From Ophiosphaerella korrae (taxonomy: Eukaryota; Ascomycota; Dothideomycetes; Pleosporales; Phaeosphaeriaceae): a stretch of DNA of 64,000 nucleotides. Shown here one piece after another: positions 12,215-24,865 of this stretch. Position 1 is the first letter of the stretch. Every line of letters starts with the position of its first letter. A program made the position numbers and the translations under genes. The stretch covers positions 62,001 through 126,000 of the forward strand of contig JALNQF010000024.1 of the NCBI GenBank assembly GCA_028456385.1, given 5' to 3'. The notes under the pieces are model-generated. The model had not been told where the DNA came from and did no database searches. It was given only the letters and a program-made list of their open reading frames with translations.

Positions 12215-12684
12215 CTCTCAAGCAATTTGTTACGTAGAAAAAAGAATATGCAAGTCCAGCAAATCCAAGATTTTCGTGAGATGCGCGAGCGTACGTGCTT
12301 TGCATAAAATCCGGTGTTAAACCGGACCAACGCACAGCCCCAGTGTGGCGGAGGCCATGGAGATCAATACAGTAATTTCCGCGGGCGCCGTCAGCTTTGG
12401 TCTGAGCCATTTTGTGCATGTCAGCCTCAGGGGATGTGTACGCTTTACATGGTATGATTGGCAGGCATCGCCGACTAGTGCGATGGAGGCTATGGTGAAT
12501 TGGACGATGTTGACGATCGAACCAATGCACGTCGTGGCTCCGTTGTCGTCAGACGCTGACCTTGGCACATCACGTGCTGAGACGCGCCAAGTTGCTGCCA
12601 AGTTTCCGCGATGTAAAGCTGGCGAACCGTCCTCGTCTCTCTCGATCTTTCCATCTTCAATCCACCCCATATGCCTTTGTTCCA
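12215..12684. other. intergenic region
   Basis: About 470 bp between the phosphatase relic and the membrane protein. Both strands have open frames here, but none starts convincingly or resembles a family. It probably holds the promoter of the downstream gene. Confidence 0.45.
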
Positions 12685-13737
12685 ATGGCTGGGATTCCCT
12701 ACGGAGGTGTCGTCAATATTGTGACGCTCATCGTTTTCTTCATCTATCTTTGCCTGTCTATCTACCTAATCTTTCGTCAAGGGCTTGGCCGCAGCGCACC
12801 ATGGATCTGGCTCACGCTGCTTTCGCTCTGCCGCCTAACGCAGGTTTCGCTGGATTTGGCTGCCACTACTATGTTTCCGCCTGACACTGCCGTCAATACA
12901 ACGATTGAAAGCGGTGTCGCTATTTTAACCTCGATGGGTTTGACACCGTTATTTATGGCAACGAGCAGTTTGTTGAACACGACAACCAGGCCCAAGGGAC
13001 GACGCATGCAATGGATATTGTTAATGGTCCATATTCCTCTTGTTATTTCATTCATCCTCATCGTTGCCGGTGGCATTGATCCTGACTCTCGCGATAGCCC
13101 GACCTTTGCTGCGACTGAGGCCACAAAAGCTGGCGTCTCACTTTACCTAGCGTGTTTCCTTGTTCTGATTTGGGCAACAACTGTTATTTCAGCGCGGCTT
13201 TATCTGGCCGATTCGAACGAGGTGAAGATTCTCACTACCGTCGTTCTCAGTCTACCGTTCTTTGTTGTGGATGTTGTTTATATGATGTGCTTCGCATTCG
13301 AAAGATGGAACCATGAAAACCAGGAAAACTGGGAGAATATGAAGTTCAATGTCATTAGTGGAAACGTCACGATCCAGTTGTGCATGTACGTATCACCAAT
13401 GTACTGTCGACGAGTCACGCAGTTAAATTCAATGCCTCCGTCGTTACCAGACAACTATGGATCACTAGCTAATCTATGTGTTTCTAGGCAAGTTATTATG
13501 GAATACGTTATTGCTGGCCTGTACCTGGGACTTGGGCTTGAACTACCCAGCAAAGCAGCACAGTTAAGAGACCAAATGGAAGATAGGATCGATCAAGCAA
13601 GAGCCCTCGATGTTGATCAGATGCAAGAGACGGCATTGTGGAAACTCCATGAGGCGGTATCGAGAATCGTTGCAGCAATGATCATGCCGGCTCTTCAGTT
13701 CGCGCACTGGGTGTTAGGAAAGATCCTACGTTCATGA
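12685..13737 (+). CDS. DUF7702-type multi-pass membrane protein
   Basis: Integral membrane protein of unknown function, resembling the fungal DUF7702 family. The start at 12685 (MAGIPYGGVVNIVTLIVFF) goes straight into the first membrane segment. About seven hydrophobic segments follow, with short loops such as LGRSAPWIWLTLLSLCRL and TTRPKGRRMQWILLMVHIPL, typical of the family. A 102-bp stretch at 13386-13487 begins GTACGT, has a gctaat branch and ends TTTCTAG. Removing it joins IQLCM to QVIMEYVIAGLYLGLGL and gives 316 residues. The stretch is a multiple of three without a stop, so retention would add 34 residues. The C-terminus is an amphipathic region rich in charged residues. Confidence 0.8.
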   Translation: MAGIPYGGVVNIVTLIVFFIYLCLSIYLIFRQGLGRSAPWIWLTLLSLCRLTQVSLDLAATTMFPPDTAVNTTIESGVAILTSMGLTPLFMATSSLLNTTTRPKGRRMQWILLMVHIPLVISFILIVAGGIDPDSRDSPTFAATEATKAGVSLYLACFLVLIWATTVISARLYLADSNEVKILTTVVLSLPFFVVDVVYMMCFAFERWNHENQENWENMKFNVISGNVTIQLCMYVSPMYCRRVTQLNSMPPSLPDNYGSLANLCVSRQVIMEYVIAGLYLGLGLELPSKAAQLRDQMEDRIDQARALDVDQMQETALWKLHEAVSRIVAAMIMPALQFAHWVLGKILRS

Positions 13738-14654
13738 ATACCGCCAACATTGAAACTCTTACATTCTCAACCTCACGAAACCCTCGATATGCCCGTCACC
13801 ATCTGAGATCCGCAAGATAACTGGCCTACGGCAACACCCGAGGTTAGTCACATGACAGCGGAGCTGGGCCGGAGCGTTGCCAAGGCCAAAAGGAGCGCAG
13901 CCACAATGTGACGCGTCCACTGAGCCATGCACCTCCATGCGATGGGTATCTATTTGGCTGCATATTGGTGCGAAGGAAAGAGAAAACTCTTAGCCTCCGC
14001 GGTGACCCTCCGCGGTGACCTTCCGCGACCTTCCGGTCCAATTGTTTTTTCTGCTCGTGCATTGCGCCGACGAAACACAGCACGGTCCCACTGACAGCGC
14101 CTACTGCCCCTTTTGGCCGACACGATTGTGCCCTTTGGGTGGATGTCCTCTCAATCCGCGATGTATTGTCACCCAGTACTTGATGATGTGAACAACTCCT
14201 TTTTTCGTCCGGACTATCCAATACCGTGGTCATCCCTGCAGCCAGACTTGTTTCGATTGTAGTCTGGCACTCACCGCCCTAGTGCGAGAGATGATACTAT
14301 GTATAAAATAGATTTACTCAGCAGAGTATTGTGTATTGTGTTCTCATCGGTATCACATACGTCCCTAAGCAAGAGTGTTAGAATGCTGCGGAGAGCCTGT
14401 GAGTAGATATCTTCATCTTTTTCGCTAGCGTCGAAAGTACACATGGATGCGCAATTTCGCCGAATGCCTCACGGTCACCTAAACTCGATGGTCAATACCA
14501 TGGAACAATAATAAATCCAATTAGCTTTATCATTAAACACAATGTCCTTCGGACCTTTTTTTCTTTCCTTCCTTTCTATCCTGCCCCCGATTTAAAATGT
14601 ACACAGCACAAATACAAATGGCGCTCGGCCTAACGCCCCAATACCAACACAATC
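13738..14654. other. intergenic region with a short tandem duplication
   Basis: No gene is supported. A 13-bp unit (cctccgcggtgac) is repeated head to tail at 13994-14019. The open frame at 13844-14233 (minus) has no family content. A pyrimidine-rich tract lies near 14555-14590. Confidence 0.5.
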
Positions 14655-15101
14655 TCAAGAATCTTCAAAAAACCCTGCAACAGCATCATCAGCCGCTTGA
14701 CGTATGCTTTCAATTCTCTCTTGAGCAACCTCATCTCCCTCCGTTACCTCGATCGTCTCGCCGACAACCGCTTGAAGGCGCTCCAAAGGCTTTCTATTGT
14801 ACCTCTCAATGCTAACGCTCTTAGCAAGCTTGTCTAGCTGATCTGCAAGACGAATGACATAGCACTTGAGGAACTTGTCGACCGCGACGTCTTTTGGGAG
14901 CCGTTGCTTTAGTTGTTGGAGGTATCCGATTGCTTTGTGGCGTACGACAGATATTTCTTCCTCACCTGTGGCGGCGCGTTGAGTGCATACCTTGATGGCT
15001 TCGGCGAGCTCTGATCTTGACAGACATGATAGTTCGCAGTTCACCCAGCTTGGGGCTTCTTCAATGGTTGGAAGCTGTGTGGCGGGCTTTTTAGAAGCCA
15101 T
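14655..15101 (-). CDS. small protein of unknown function, 148 residues
   Basis: I do not recognise this protein. The ATG at 15101 starts MASKKPATQLPTIEEAPSW and the frame runs 148 residues without introns. It is hydrophilic and looks helical, with two Cys near the start (VNCELSCLS) and a mixed Lys/Glu composition ending AVAGFFEDS. There is no signal peptide or membrane segment. A TATA box lies about 90 bp upstream on the same strand, which supports expression. It could equally be a lineage-specific gene. Confidence 0.5.
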   Translation of the reverse strand: MASKKPATQLPTIEEAPSWVNCELSCLSRSELAEAIKVCTQRAATGEEEISVVRHKAIGYLQQLKQRLPKDVAVDKFLKCYVIRLADQLDKLAKSVSIERYNRKPLERLQAVVGETIEVTEGDEVAQERIESIRQAADDAVAGFFEDS

Positions 15102-16262
15102 TAGTTGGGTTGGATTTGTTTGCAAGGCTAGCAGGAGACAGGGGACAGTTTTGGGGTTTACATTTTTGAGGAGGTGTTTGTGCGAATTTATAGTGTAGCT
15201 CTGGCTGTTGCAATGGCTCTGGGTTGGCAGTCAATGTGGAGGTGAGTCTTGAGGTGGTCAATGGGAGGTGACACACTTTTGGAGTCACTGCGGTAGTGTT
15301 GTGTTAACGCAACTAGAATCAAGGAAATGGAGTGTAGACATGTCTACAACTTGTCACTAGGGTGTCGAGTGCCGAAGGGGACAAGAATGAAAGTCTTTTC
15401 GAGAAGTGGAACTTGAAAGGGTTCGAAATATTGTAAAGAGTACTACGATTATTGGGTTAGGAACCTGATATACGGTTTCACTCTCAAAAAGTAATGAAGC
15501 ATGTGGTTTTTCATAGAGCTACCGCATATTAATCTGAGTCTATCCAGAATTTCAAGGTACATGGAATTGGGGAAAGATCGAGCAAGTTGCAGGTGGCCTT
15601 GCGCTTGCTATGACTCTGGGAACAGTGAGCAATGAAGCTATGAGATACCGTGATGTCTAAGTAGGCAGTCATCAACAAACGGCAATGGCCATGTCTCTAA
15701 TTTCAATATGATAGGTAATTAGCTAGCTAGTTGTCCAAATTTGCCTTTTAACACGAACCTTCGTGTTACGGCCTGCAAACGTAGGAAGCGTATTAATGAC
15801 GTGTGAAAAGTTGTGGAAACATTTTACTTCGCGAGAAGCAGCGGGGCAAACCGGTGGCACAATGGTCATGGTACATCGATAGAACTTGAAGCACAGCAAA
15901 GAAAATTAAAAGCTAGTGCACAAACTGTTGTATAGAATTTCTAAACTCAAAAGAAGAAGAAAGGGCACATGGCATGTTTATAGTGACTGTGGGTTTCAAA
16001 CTAGGCAATGCTCTCAGAGGTATCGGGAATTCGACTTCACCCTCGCTTTCACGTGATGCTCCAGAGCTTGGAGCCTGTGATAATTCGAGTGATGGTTGAT
16101 TCTGAAAGCATTCTCACTTCACTTCGGAATTTTTTCGTACCTTGAGGTGATAATAGAGAGTATAAGATCTCACGTATCTGCCGCAAAGGATGGTCACACA
16201 AACACGCTAAAACTTTTCGGTCAACTGAGATACCCCAACTATCTTCGACCACTTCATCTGAA
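15102..16262. other. intergenic region
   Basis: About 1.2 kb between two divergently transcribed genes. Short frames at 16049-16302 overlap on both strands and look random. Apart from the TATA box near 15190 I see no defined element. Confidence 0.45.
15187..15192 (-). promoter_or_regulatory. TATA box of the 148-residue gene
   Basis: TATAAA on the minus strand, about 86 bp upstream of the ATG at 15101. Confidence 0.45.
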
Positions 16263-17482
16263 ATGCCTCAACCTCGAGGATTGCAGAAAAAGCCCAAGTT
16301 GAATGCTAAAATTCTTCGCTTGAAGCTGCGCATGATGGCTAATGCGCTGCAGAAACCTCAGGCGCCACGTACGTGTCACTGACATGCACTGTTGGGTAAT
16401 CTACTAACGGCGATGACATCAAGCCGACAGTTTTTATGAGATCCGTCGAGTTCCAGGCAAAGGCTATGCTTGCTTCGCAGTGAGGGCTATCCCGCGTGGC
16501 ACGCGCATCCTCGCCGAAGAGCCACTGTTCGCCATTCCCGAATGGAATTACATGGAGAGCGACATCAGGAAAGTATTCGACCAATTGCCAGCAGAGAAAA
16601 AGCTTCTCTACTTCAGCCTACACTCAAGTCACGGCCAAGACCCGAAACACTGGCCCTCCCGCGTGCACGAGTCGGTTGGGGAGCGTGAGAAAGAACGAAT
16701 CACTGAACAGCACAATGCGAGGGTAAGCGACAAGGCCTCCATCGTCAGTATCTTCCAGACAAACTGCATGGAGATGGGTAAAGGAGCAGGAATCTTCCCG
16801 AATGCTGCACGCTTCAATCACTGCTGCAACCCAAACTCTTACTTCTCGTGGAACCCAGCCATTGGCAAGGAGACGATTCATGCGATGTTCGATATCCAGG
16901 CTGAAGAAGAGATCACCATTTCGTATTGCGATGTGACACATGATAAGGCTGCCCGAGCATGGGAACTCAAGCACTACGGCTTCGTGTGTGACTGCAAAGC
17001 ATGCCTGGGAATCGAGAACTATGACGAGAATACGTTTGCGTATCAGAGCGGGGCAAGGCGCTTTAGACTACAGGAGCTCGAGCTCGAGACGCGCCATCTG
17101 AGAGGCCCGAATCTGCCGAAAGCAGCAGGAGACCAGACGTTCCTCTTGAATCTGCTAGAGATGGCAGTACTGCATCGGGAAGAGAAAGATCATAGTCCGC
17201 GGCTGGCTACCGTGTAAGTTTGCCGGTAAAGTTGTATACTGGAGACTGACAGTTTGTAGTTTTTTGGATGTGGCGCTTCTGTGTGAGCTTGCTGGCGATC
17301 TTAAGATGGCTTATGTCGCGGCGCACAAGGCAGCTGTGATCAAACTGTGTTCGCAGGGCCAGGATTTCCCAGAGTACAAGAAGTATACCGCTGTAGTCGA
17401 TCGAATCCAAGACAAAGCAGAGCGGCAGAAGACGCTTCCGCCTGGTGATAAATCGGTTCGAGAAATGGATCTATGGGACTGA
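16263..17482 (+). CDS. SET-domain protein (SMYD-like), putative lysine methyltransferase
   Basis: Putative S-adenosylmethionine-dependent protein lysine methyltransferase. Exons fit at 16263-16368, about 16424-17213 and 17260-17482, giving about 372 residues. The SET core begins YEIRRVPGKGYACFAVRAI (substrate and cofactor strand), continues with the insert and ARFNHCCNPNSYFSWN (the NHxCxPN motif), then EEEITISYCD, and closes with the post-SET Cys cluster FVCDCKACLG. No MYND zinc finger is seen, so it is the short fungal type. The first intron's exact ends are uncertain: GTACGT at 16369 with AAG at 16423, or GTGTCA at 16373 with CAG at 16430, both keep frame. The second intron (17214-17259) has GTAAGT and TTTGTAG. 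The C-terminal helices (LAGDLKMAYVAAHKAAVI) resemble the TPR-like tail of such proteins. Confidence 0.85.
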
Positions 17483-18199
17483 GGTCGGGCACTGCCGAGA
17501 TTCTACAAGGAAGAAGCTGGTTCTAAGTAGGAAATGAAAGGAAACATGATTTAGACTTTGAAGATGGCCCAATGTGGTGAGGGTAACAGTTTATTAGGAA
17601 CGGAACATGGTCATGGCCGTCATCCGTATTGCTCAGTTTGGCGATTCGCTCGCTTAGCGCTGCCCTGCTGGACCCTTAGTGAAGTGAGACACAACTGAAG
17701 CACGACAGCGTCTGTCATCATTCACTGACCGCCACAGCGCTGACAACTAATTTGCTATTTGTCCACGCATCACAGCTGAAAGATGTGGAAGAAGAGTATG
17801 AACATCGGGCCTTGTGGATGGACAGAGGCGCATCCAATCAGAAGCTGGGACGAGCGGTCGCCGGAGCTAAATACTAGTTTGAGAAGCCGCTGACGTCGGT
17901 GTCTGCATCTGCTGTCGACACTGAAACTTGTCGCACAGCCTGCGATGGTACCTGAGTTTGCCACTTAAGCCGACGTGGTGTCCGCGCCAATACTCAGCTC
18001 AAATTTTCTCTGCAAACTGCGCTGACTAGAAATCATTCTTCACTTTTTGTTGACTTATCACTGCAAGGCCCCTTACATAGAACATATCCTCCAGGATCGA
18101 CATCCGACATCCAACATCCGGTCTGAGCTTTGGCATAGTCACTTTCCGTTGAGATATCTTCGTCCATCTTCTTGCGCGAGTAAATACTAGATAACCACC
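17483..18199. other. intergenic region
   Basis: About 700 bp, no gene supported. It should contain the terminator of the SET gene and the promoter of the peroxiredoxin-like gene, whose start context (ccaccATGg) is close to an ideal translation start. Confidence 0.45.
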
Positions 18200-19324
18200 A
18201 TGGAGACTTTAGCCACCCAAAATATGCCAGCCATGAAAACAACTACTTCAGCACCACCACCGCCCATCGCGGTCGCACACCCTCCCTCACCACCACTCTC
18301 AGAGTCAGCTATCAACAAGGGCGAGTCGAATGCAAAGGAATCGTTGGATGTACCAAATCTCACAACACCACCTTTCTCGCCCTCAAGCCAGACACCGATA
18401 CTCCAGACGGAACAGGAGGAATTCGAAGGCTCAGTAGACGTCAACAACAACATACCTACAGAGAAGGAGCTGGAACAAGTAGGCGACTTCCTGCTGCTAG
18501 ACGCACAGGGTCAGAGCCGACCGTTCAAGGAACTGTACAATGCGCCGCATATTGCGCCACGGCAGCTAATCATCTTCATCCGTCACTTTTTCTGTGGAGT
18601 GAGTATCGCCAACTACTCCACCAGTTTTGCCAACAATGCTAACACAGCCCAGAACTGCCAGGAATACCTTCGCACGCTGTCGTCATCCATTACCCCAGAC
18701 TCTCTACTGGCGCTACCTACACCTACCTTCATAATAGTTATCGGCTGCGGAAAGCCGGACCTGATACCCATGTACACCGAGACGACCAAATGTCCCTTCC
18801 CCGTTTACGCCGACCCCACACGCAAGCTGTACGACGTGCTCGGAATGACACGCACTTTCCAGCTCGGCACAAAGCCCGCATACATGCAGACGCACATGCT
18901 CATCAACTCGGTCCAATCTATATTCCAGGGTGTAGGTTCGGGCAAGAACGCGCTCAAAGGAGGCGATCTCAAGCAAGTGGGCGGAGAGTTCCTGTTCGAG
19001 GAGGGCGAATGCACGTGGGTACACCGAATGAAGACTACACGGGATCACACAGAAGTGAGTGAGCTGAGGAATTTGCTGGGTTTAGATGGCACACGGCCGC
19101 CTATGCGGAAGCGCTGGAGTCATGGGATCAAGGAGACGAGGCAGGAGCGAAGGAGTCTGAGCTGGGGACGGCTGCGAAGCAAGAGCAAGGGCGCAAAGGA
19201 CCATGAGATCAAGGCGGTCAAGGAGCGTGAGGGCAAGAGGTCAAAGGAGTCGAAGAGAGGCGGCACGCCAGAGACGGTAGACGAGGAAGAGGCGAAGAAC
19301 GTGGTGGGTAGGCCGATGATATGA
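18200..19324 (+). CDS. AhpC/TSA-type peroxiredoxin-like protein
   Basis: Thioredoxin-fold protein of the AhpC-TSA_2 / PRXL2 type, likely a cytosolic redox protein; activity untested in most fungal members. Residues 1-85 are low complexity (Pro, Ser, Thr). The fold starts at VGDFLLLDAQGQSRPFKELY. A 54-bp intron (18599-18652, GTGAGT to CCCAG) must be removed to create the redox site RHFFCGNC, which joins CG to NCQEYL; the intron is in frame and stop-free, so genomic translation hides it. Further family segments are FIIVIGCGKPDLIPMYTE, CPFPVYADPTRKLYDVLGM and GGEFLFEEGECTWVHRM. The last 70 residues are basic (Lys/Arg/Ser-rich). Total 356 residues. Confidence 0.85.
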   Translation: METLATQNMPAMKTTTSAPPPPIAVAHPPSPPLSESAINKGESNAKESLDVPNLTTPPFSPSSQTPILQTEQEEFEGSVDVNNNIPTEKELEQVGDFLLLDAQGQSRPFKELYNAPHIAPRQLIIFIRHFFCGVSIANYSTSFANNANTAQNCQEYLRTLSSSITPDSLLALPTPTFIIVIGCGKPDLIPMYTETTKCPFPVYADPTRKLYDVLGMTRTFQLGTKPAYMQTHMLINSVQSIFQGVGSGKNALKGGDLKQVGGEFLFEEGECTWVHRMKTTRDHTEVSELRNLLGLDGTRPPMRKRWSHGIKETRQERRSLSWGRLRSKSKGAKDHEIKAVKEREGKRSKESKRGGTPETVDEEEAKNVVGRPMI

Positions 19325-19857
19325 TTGATGACTATGGTAACTTGGGCTTGGGCGTTGTTCGGTTGCATTATCAGCGTTGGGAATGTGGAATGGTATAGTC
19401 TTGAACAATGCACAGATTGATGGTTCTGGCTCCTGTTAGTTAACTATCATCCGCACAGCTCTTCCCGTTGCGGCAAGCAGTTCCGCACTCGCGCCAAGAA
19501 ACCGTGCACTCCCCACATTTGGCTAAGATGCCCCGGCAATTGCTCTCAGACTTGGCCAATACTAAGCCAAGGGCTTCTAGACGCCATTAACTAACAACTT
19601 GTCCGAGCAGAAGGCGAGCTTGAGCCTCAAGACGCGAGCAACGCGCGAGCCCTCAGCTTGTACGCCGAACATGGTCCGCGAATGAGGGGCATGGAGGGGC
19701 ACTTGCTATGACGGTGCGTATCGGACGCAACCCCACACGCTTCCAAATAAATACCAACGGAGCCGCACATCGCATCTGGAGTCTGTTTCTACTCTCCTCT
19801 CTTCACTTGCGAAAGCTTTAGTCGAGATACCCTTTGATTTCACTACACAACACGACA
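19325..19857. other. intergenic region, formaldehyde dehydrogenase promoter
   Basis: About 530 bp with no gene. An A+T-rich element (aataaata) near 19745-19753 could serve as a weak TATA about 110 bp upstream of the ATG. No other element recognised. Confidence 0.4.
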
Positions 19858-21407
<1,550 letters not shown>

Positions 21408-22526
21408 ACGATGGGCGCTTGCATGGGCGGCGTTGATGAAAACGGCTTGTTGGGTGGTATATGGAGGTGGGATTGTCAGTGGAAGATTGCCTACTCGGGC
21501 TTGGGTGATTGATTGGAGTTTTGTAGGCATGATATTAGGAAATAAAAAAACGTTACTGTTTGCCTAGTTCTGGTTGTGGTTGTGATGACGCTGTGAGAGG
21601 ATGTTTTCTTGTGGTTGTTTTTGGTCAAGCGCGCTTCTGGGAGAGCACCCGGTGTAGTTATAGTCCGTAAACGGAGTGAGATTAGTGAAGCGTGTACAGA
21701 TTTGATGAAGGGGCGGTGGTTGAGTAGGTATGGGGCTGCGGAAGAGTTGCAGCATACATCTACTGTTCTATCTAGATAATCAACTTTGTTAAATATTATT
21801 TACTATAAGACGGTAGCTCTAATCCACTACTCCAGGCTACCAAAAGGGTAGACTGTGACGATATTGTGCACGTGAATGAAAGCGCAACCAATGTCTGTAT
21901 GTCTATCCACGTAATTTATACAGCCATGCCCCTCTCTTTGATCTATGATTCAATTTGGCCCGCTTCAATTTTCTACTTGGTGTTGTGGAGACAGGGGCAA
22001 GTGCCAACGTGAGGCTAGAAGTCGGTGCACAGGACAAGTGATGGGAGCACAAAACCACGCCGTGCGCCCGAGTGGAGTTTTAAACGGACTCTCTCAGCCT
22101 TTTAATTGAATCATAGCGGCTCCGCATTCCTACTTATCGGCTCGGCTCGCCGATGATAGTGGAGTTTGTGTTGGATGACCGAAAACGCGGGTGGTAAAAG
22201 TCATATTCGCGAGACATAACCCTCACCACAGACCAAGATACGGTACAAACCAGGAACCTAAATGGCTTCACAAGCACTACACGTCTTCTCTAACGACCAT
22301 CACGGGCCGCCGAGCGAGTCTCGAACGCCTCATTCTTTTCATATCCAACAGTCACAGCAAGTTGGTGATACGCTCACGCACAGTTTGCTCATCATGCTGT
22401 GACAAAAGCATCACGACAACGCTTTCGAAAAAAGTATATAAAGCTTCGCGAGGCCGAGAATAAACAGCGTAAACCAGCGCACGCTTTCCACACACACATT
22501 CAGCAACAACTTCTACACCAATCAAC
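21408..22526. other. intergenic region
   Basis: About 1.1 kb. A short A+T-rich patch lies near 21770-21810. The right end carries the TATA box of the next gene. No coding frame is supported. Confidence 0.45.
22435..22442 (+). promoter_or_regulatory. TATA box of the 101-residue gene
   Basis: TATATAAA about 85 bp upstream of the ATG at 22527. Confidence 0.55.
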
Positions 22527-22832
22527 ATGAATGCCTCCGAGGCCACTCTTCCTCAAACGATAAACCGCGGCATGTACCTTCTCGCACTCGAAGGCTTCAA
22601 GCAAGACATCGCCACCTGCGAAGCCCGGCTCGCGACCGAGCGGGCCGCAGGCAACGAAGAACGCATCAGGGGCTACGAGAAGCAAATTGCAGGCCTCCGC
22701 GTCAAGATGGAAGAGACCCAGACCAAGATTGACGAGGTGAGTGCCCGCATGGCGGAGATGGAGGCTAATGGCGAGGATACGGATCCGGAGTTTGGCGTCA
22801 AGAGGCCTGGGGATCCGGGGTACGAGGCTTAG
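22527..22832 (+). CDS. small coiled-coil protein, 101 residues
   Basis: I do not recognise a named family. The single-exon protein starts MNASEATLPQTINRGMYLLA. From about residue 20 to 80 it is a charged helix with heptad-like spacing (FKQDIATCEARLATERAAG, then GYEKQIAGLRVKMEETQTKI), likely a coiled coil. It ends in an acidic Pro/Gly-rich tail (EDTDPEFGVKRPGDPGYEA). No signal peptide or membrane segment. A good TATA box and the compact context suggest an expressed, probably stress- or condition-responsive small gene; that last point is inference. Confidence 0.7.
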   Translation: MNASEATLPQTINRGMYLLALEGFKQDIATCEARLATERAAGNEERIRGYEKQIAGLRVKMEETQTKIDEVSARMAEMEANGEDTDPEFGVKRPGDPGYEA

Positions 22833-23315
22833 GCCTTGAATGGGGCGGAATTTGTTCTCCCTGGGGTGGGTTAGATGGGGTGAGATTGGGGTATATAAGA
22901 TGGGATTGGAGTTTGATTAGAGTAGGGTTCAGGATCAATCGATGGATAGAATAGATTAAGCTTTTGGAACAAGATGATTGCAAGTAAATGTGTTTGTGAT
23001 GATGTGCTGTTTGGCGGGTGGGTTTAGGTGAGTATTGGCAGTGCGAGTCGGTCGGTTCAAAAGACTGGGGTTACAGTGCATTTTTGACTGCTTCGTTCTC
23101 AAAGCAACGGGCCTTTTGAGTCAGACTCGCGGTTTGAGTCATATTTATGATACCAAAACTTTTGTATTCCATGGTATGAATCATCCCGGATCTATTATAT
23201 AAAGTCTCGTTCACTCCGTAGCTGGGCATTAGGACATCCGCCCACCACCTGAGCATATTCTCACCCAGCGAGCTACGAATATCCTCGTTCTTCAACAACT
23301 TTTATTACATCAATT
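22833..23315. other. intergenic region
   Basis: About 480 bp containing the promoter of the next small gene. No gene seen. Confidence 0.45.
23196..23203 (+). promoter_or_regulatory. TATA box of the acidic Cys-rich gene
   Basis: TATATAAA about 113 bp upstream of the ATG at 23316. Confidence 0.5.
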
Positions 23316-23717
23316 ATGGCTACAGATCACGGCAATAGATCTATGCGTACCGATAGCGTTATTGGAGAGTATGATAGTAATGCGAGCGATGTTGAAGATA
23401 GTGAAGGTCAAGCGAGCGATGTTGAAGATGTCGAACACCAAGCGGGGGATACCGGAGATGTCGAAGATCAGGCGAGCGATACCGAAGAGTGCGATGGTTG
23501 CGAGTGTAATTCTTCAGATTGTGAGGACCGAAATTGCGATTGTCAACCGTGCGATGACCAAGATTGTTATCTTGGAGAGTGCAGCTGTCAGTCGTGTGAT
23601 GATCCTCGGTGCAACTATCCTCCATGTGATGATCTTGCATGTGACGATTCCAGAGGGCGATGCTGGAGAGGGCGAGGGCCAGATAGCGAAAGTGACAATG
23701 AGCCAAGGTCGCATTAG
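23316..23717 (+). CDS. acidic Cys-rich repeat protein, 133 residues, orphan
   Basis: Unrecognised. Two parts are visible. Residues about 20-60 are acidic repeats of roughly 12 residues (ASDVEDSEGQ, ASDVEDVEHQ, AGDTGDVEDQ, ASDTEE). Residues about 60-116 are dense in Cys and Asp, with CxC and CxxC spacing (CDGCECNSSDC, CDCQPCDDQDC, CSCQSCDDPRC, CDDLACDD). The tail is Arg-rich. There is no signal peptide. Cys and Asp spacing suggests metal binding of metallothionein type, but this is inference. The repeats keep three frames open on both strands, so the coding frame was chosen for its ATG, its regular repeat and the TATA box upstream. Confidence 0.55.
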   Translation: MATDHGNRSMRTDSVIGEYDSNASDVEDSEGQASDVEDVEHQAGDTGDVEDQASDTEECDGCECNSSDCEDRNCDCQPCDDQDCYLGECSCQSCDDPRCNYPPCDDLACDDSRGRCWRGRGPDSESDNEPRSH

Positions 23718-24865
23718 AATATACTGTAAATGCGTTCCTACACATCAAGGTCACGGGATTCTTCGCCAAAATCTCTAGAGAGAAATGGTGTGTAAGGAGA
23801 AGTCAACTAGCTTAACTATCTTTAAAAACTGTTGAATATATTTGTGCATTAGGGATGACTACCCTTTGGGATAAGAAAATTGTGAAAGCGATAATACGGA
23901 AGATTACTGCGTTCTTAGTTAGCGAAGGAGAGCTGACTCCTCTTCTCCCTGTATGACCCCAGAGCACATATATCATCTTTCCCCATCCACTGTAATTATA
24001 TTTCTTATGCTCCGAGCGTGACCAATTTGGGATTTCAAACTGAATTTGAATACTAAAAACAGCGTCATTTTGGAAAGTCTTTTTATGTCACAGCAATGAC
24101 CAAAAATATCGCTTCTTCCTCGGCCACTGTAGCCCGTTACAAGGCTTAGGATACCACGACTCCAGGTATTTGCGAAGAATCGCATGAGGAAGGAGTCGTT
24201 GAGCGAGGCTCTGCGAACATGGAAACCGGAACAGCTGGAAACGAGCTGTGAAATTCGAGCGCTCGACAAGCACTTCCGGATGTGGAGGATGAAACACTGT
24301 TACCTCAGCTGCGAAGGAAGTCTTTAGAACGATGCCGATTTTCGGAAAAAGTTTCAGGAAAGCAAGGTAATTGGGAAGGCACTTTAGCTTGAGTTGTGTA
24401 TAATGTATAGCCCTCGACAATATCTGCTCTCGTGTAACTTGTTCTACTTAATAGCGCATTTGGATTCGAAAGAACACACATCATGAAAGAATAAGAAAGT
24501 ATGACCTAAGCGAGCTTATTATTGAGAACGACCGAATACGTATTGTTGTATTTGTAGAATAGTATCAATGTACAGTCCATCCAGTACATGTAAAAGTATC
24601 TTACAACGATTTACTTCATATGACGTACTGGATATTTCAGTCCGCCTACTATTTGTCTGCGCGCGAGGTATCGATGCCTTTGTCTGAATCACGTTGATTC
24701 GAGTCAGCTGAAGTATTGTAACCTCTCTTGAAAGCTGCGCAGTCTCTTCAATATTGATAACTCTACATCTCAAACTCAAAAACCTGCCCATAACATGACT
24801 ACTTGAGATTGAATTTTGATGATCGGTTTTCCAAGACTTAGTAAGAGCACTAGGATGCGCTACAT
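23718..24865. other. intergenic region
   Basis: About 1.1 kb. Overlapping minus-strand frames at 23973-24420 and 24519-24791 have no family features and poor starts. Nothing else seen. Confidence 0.4.

Noticed and set aside
13844..14233. 129-residue minus-strand frame
   Set aside because: Random-looking composition, crosses a tandem duplication, no family content or promoter.
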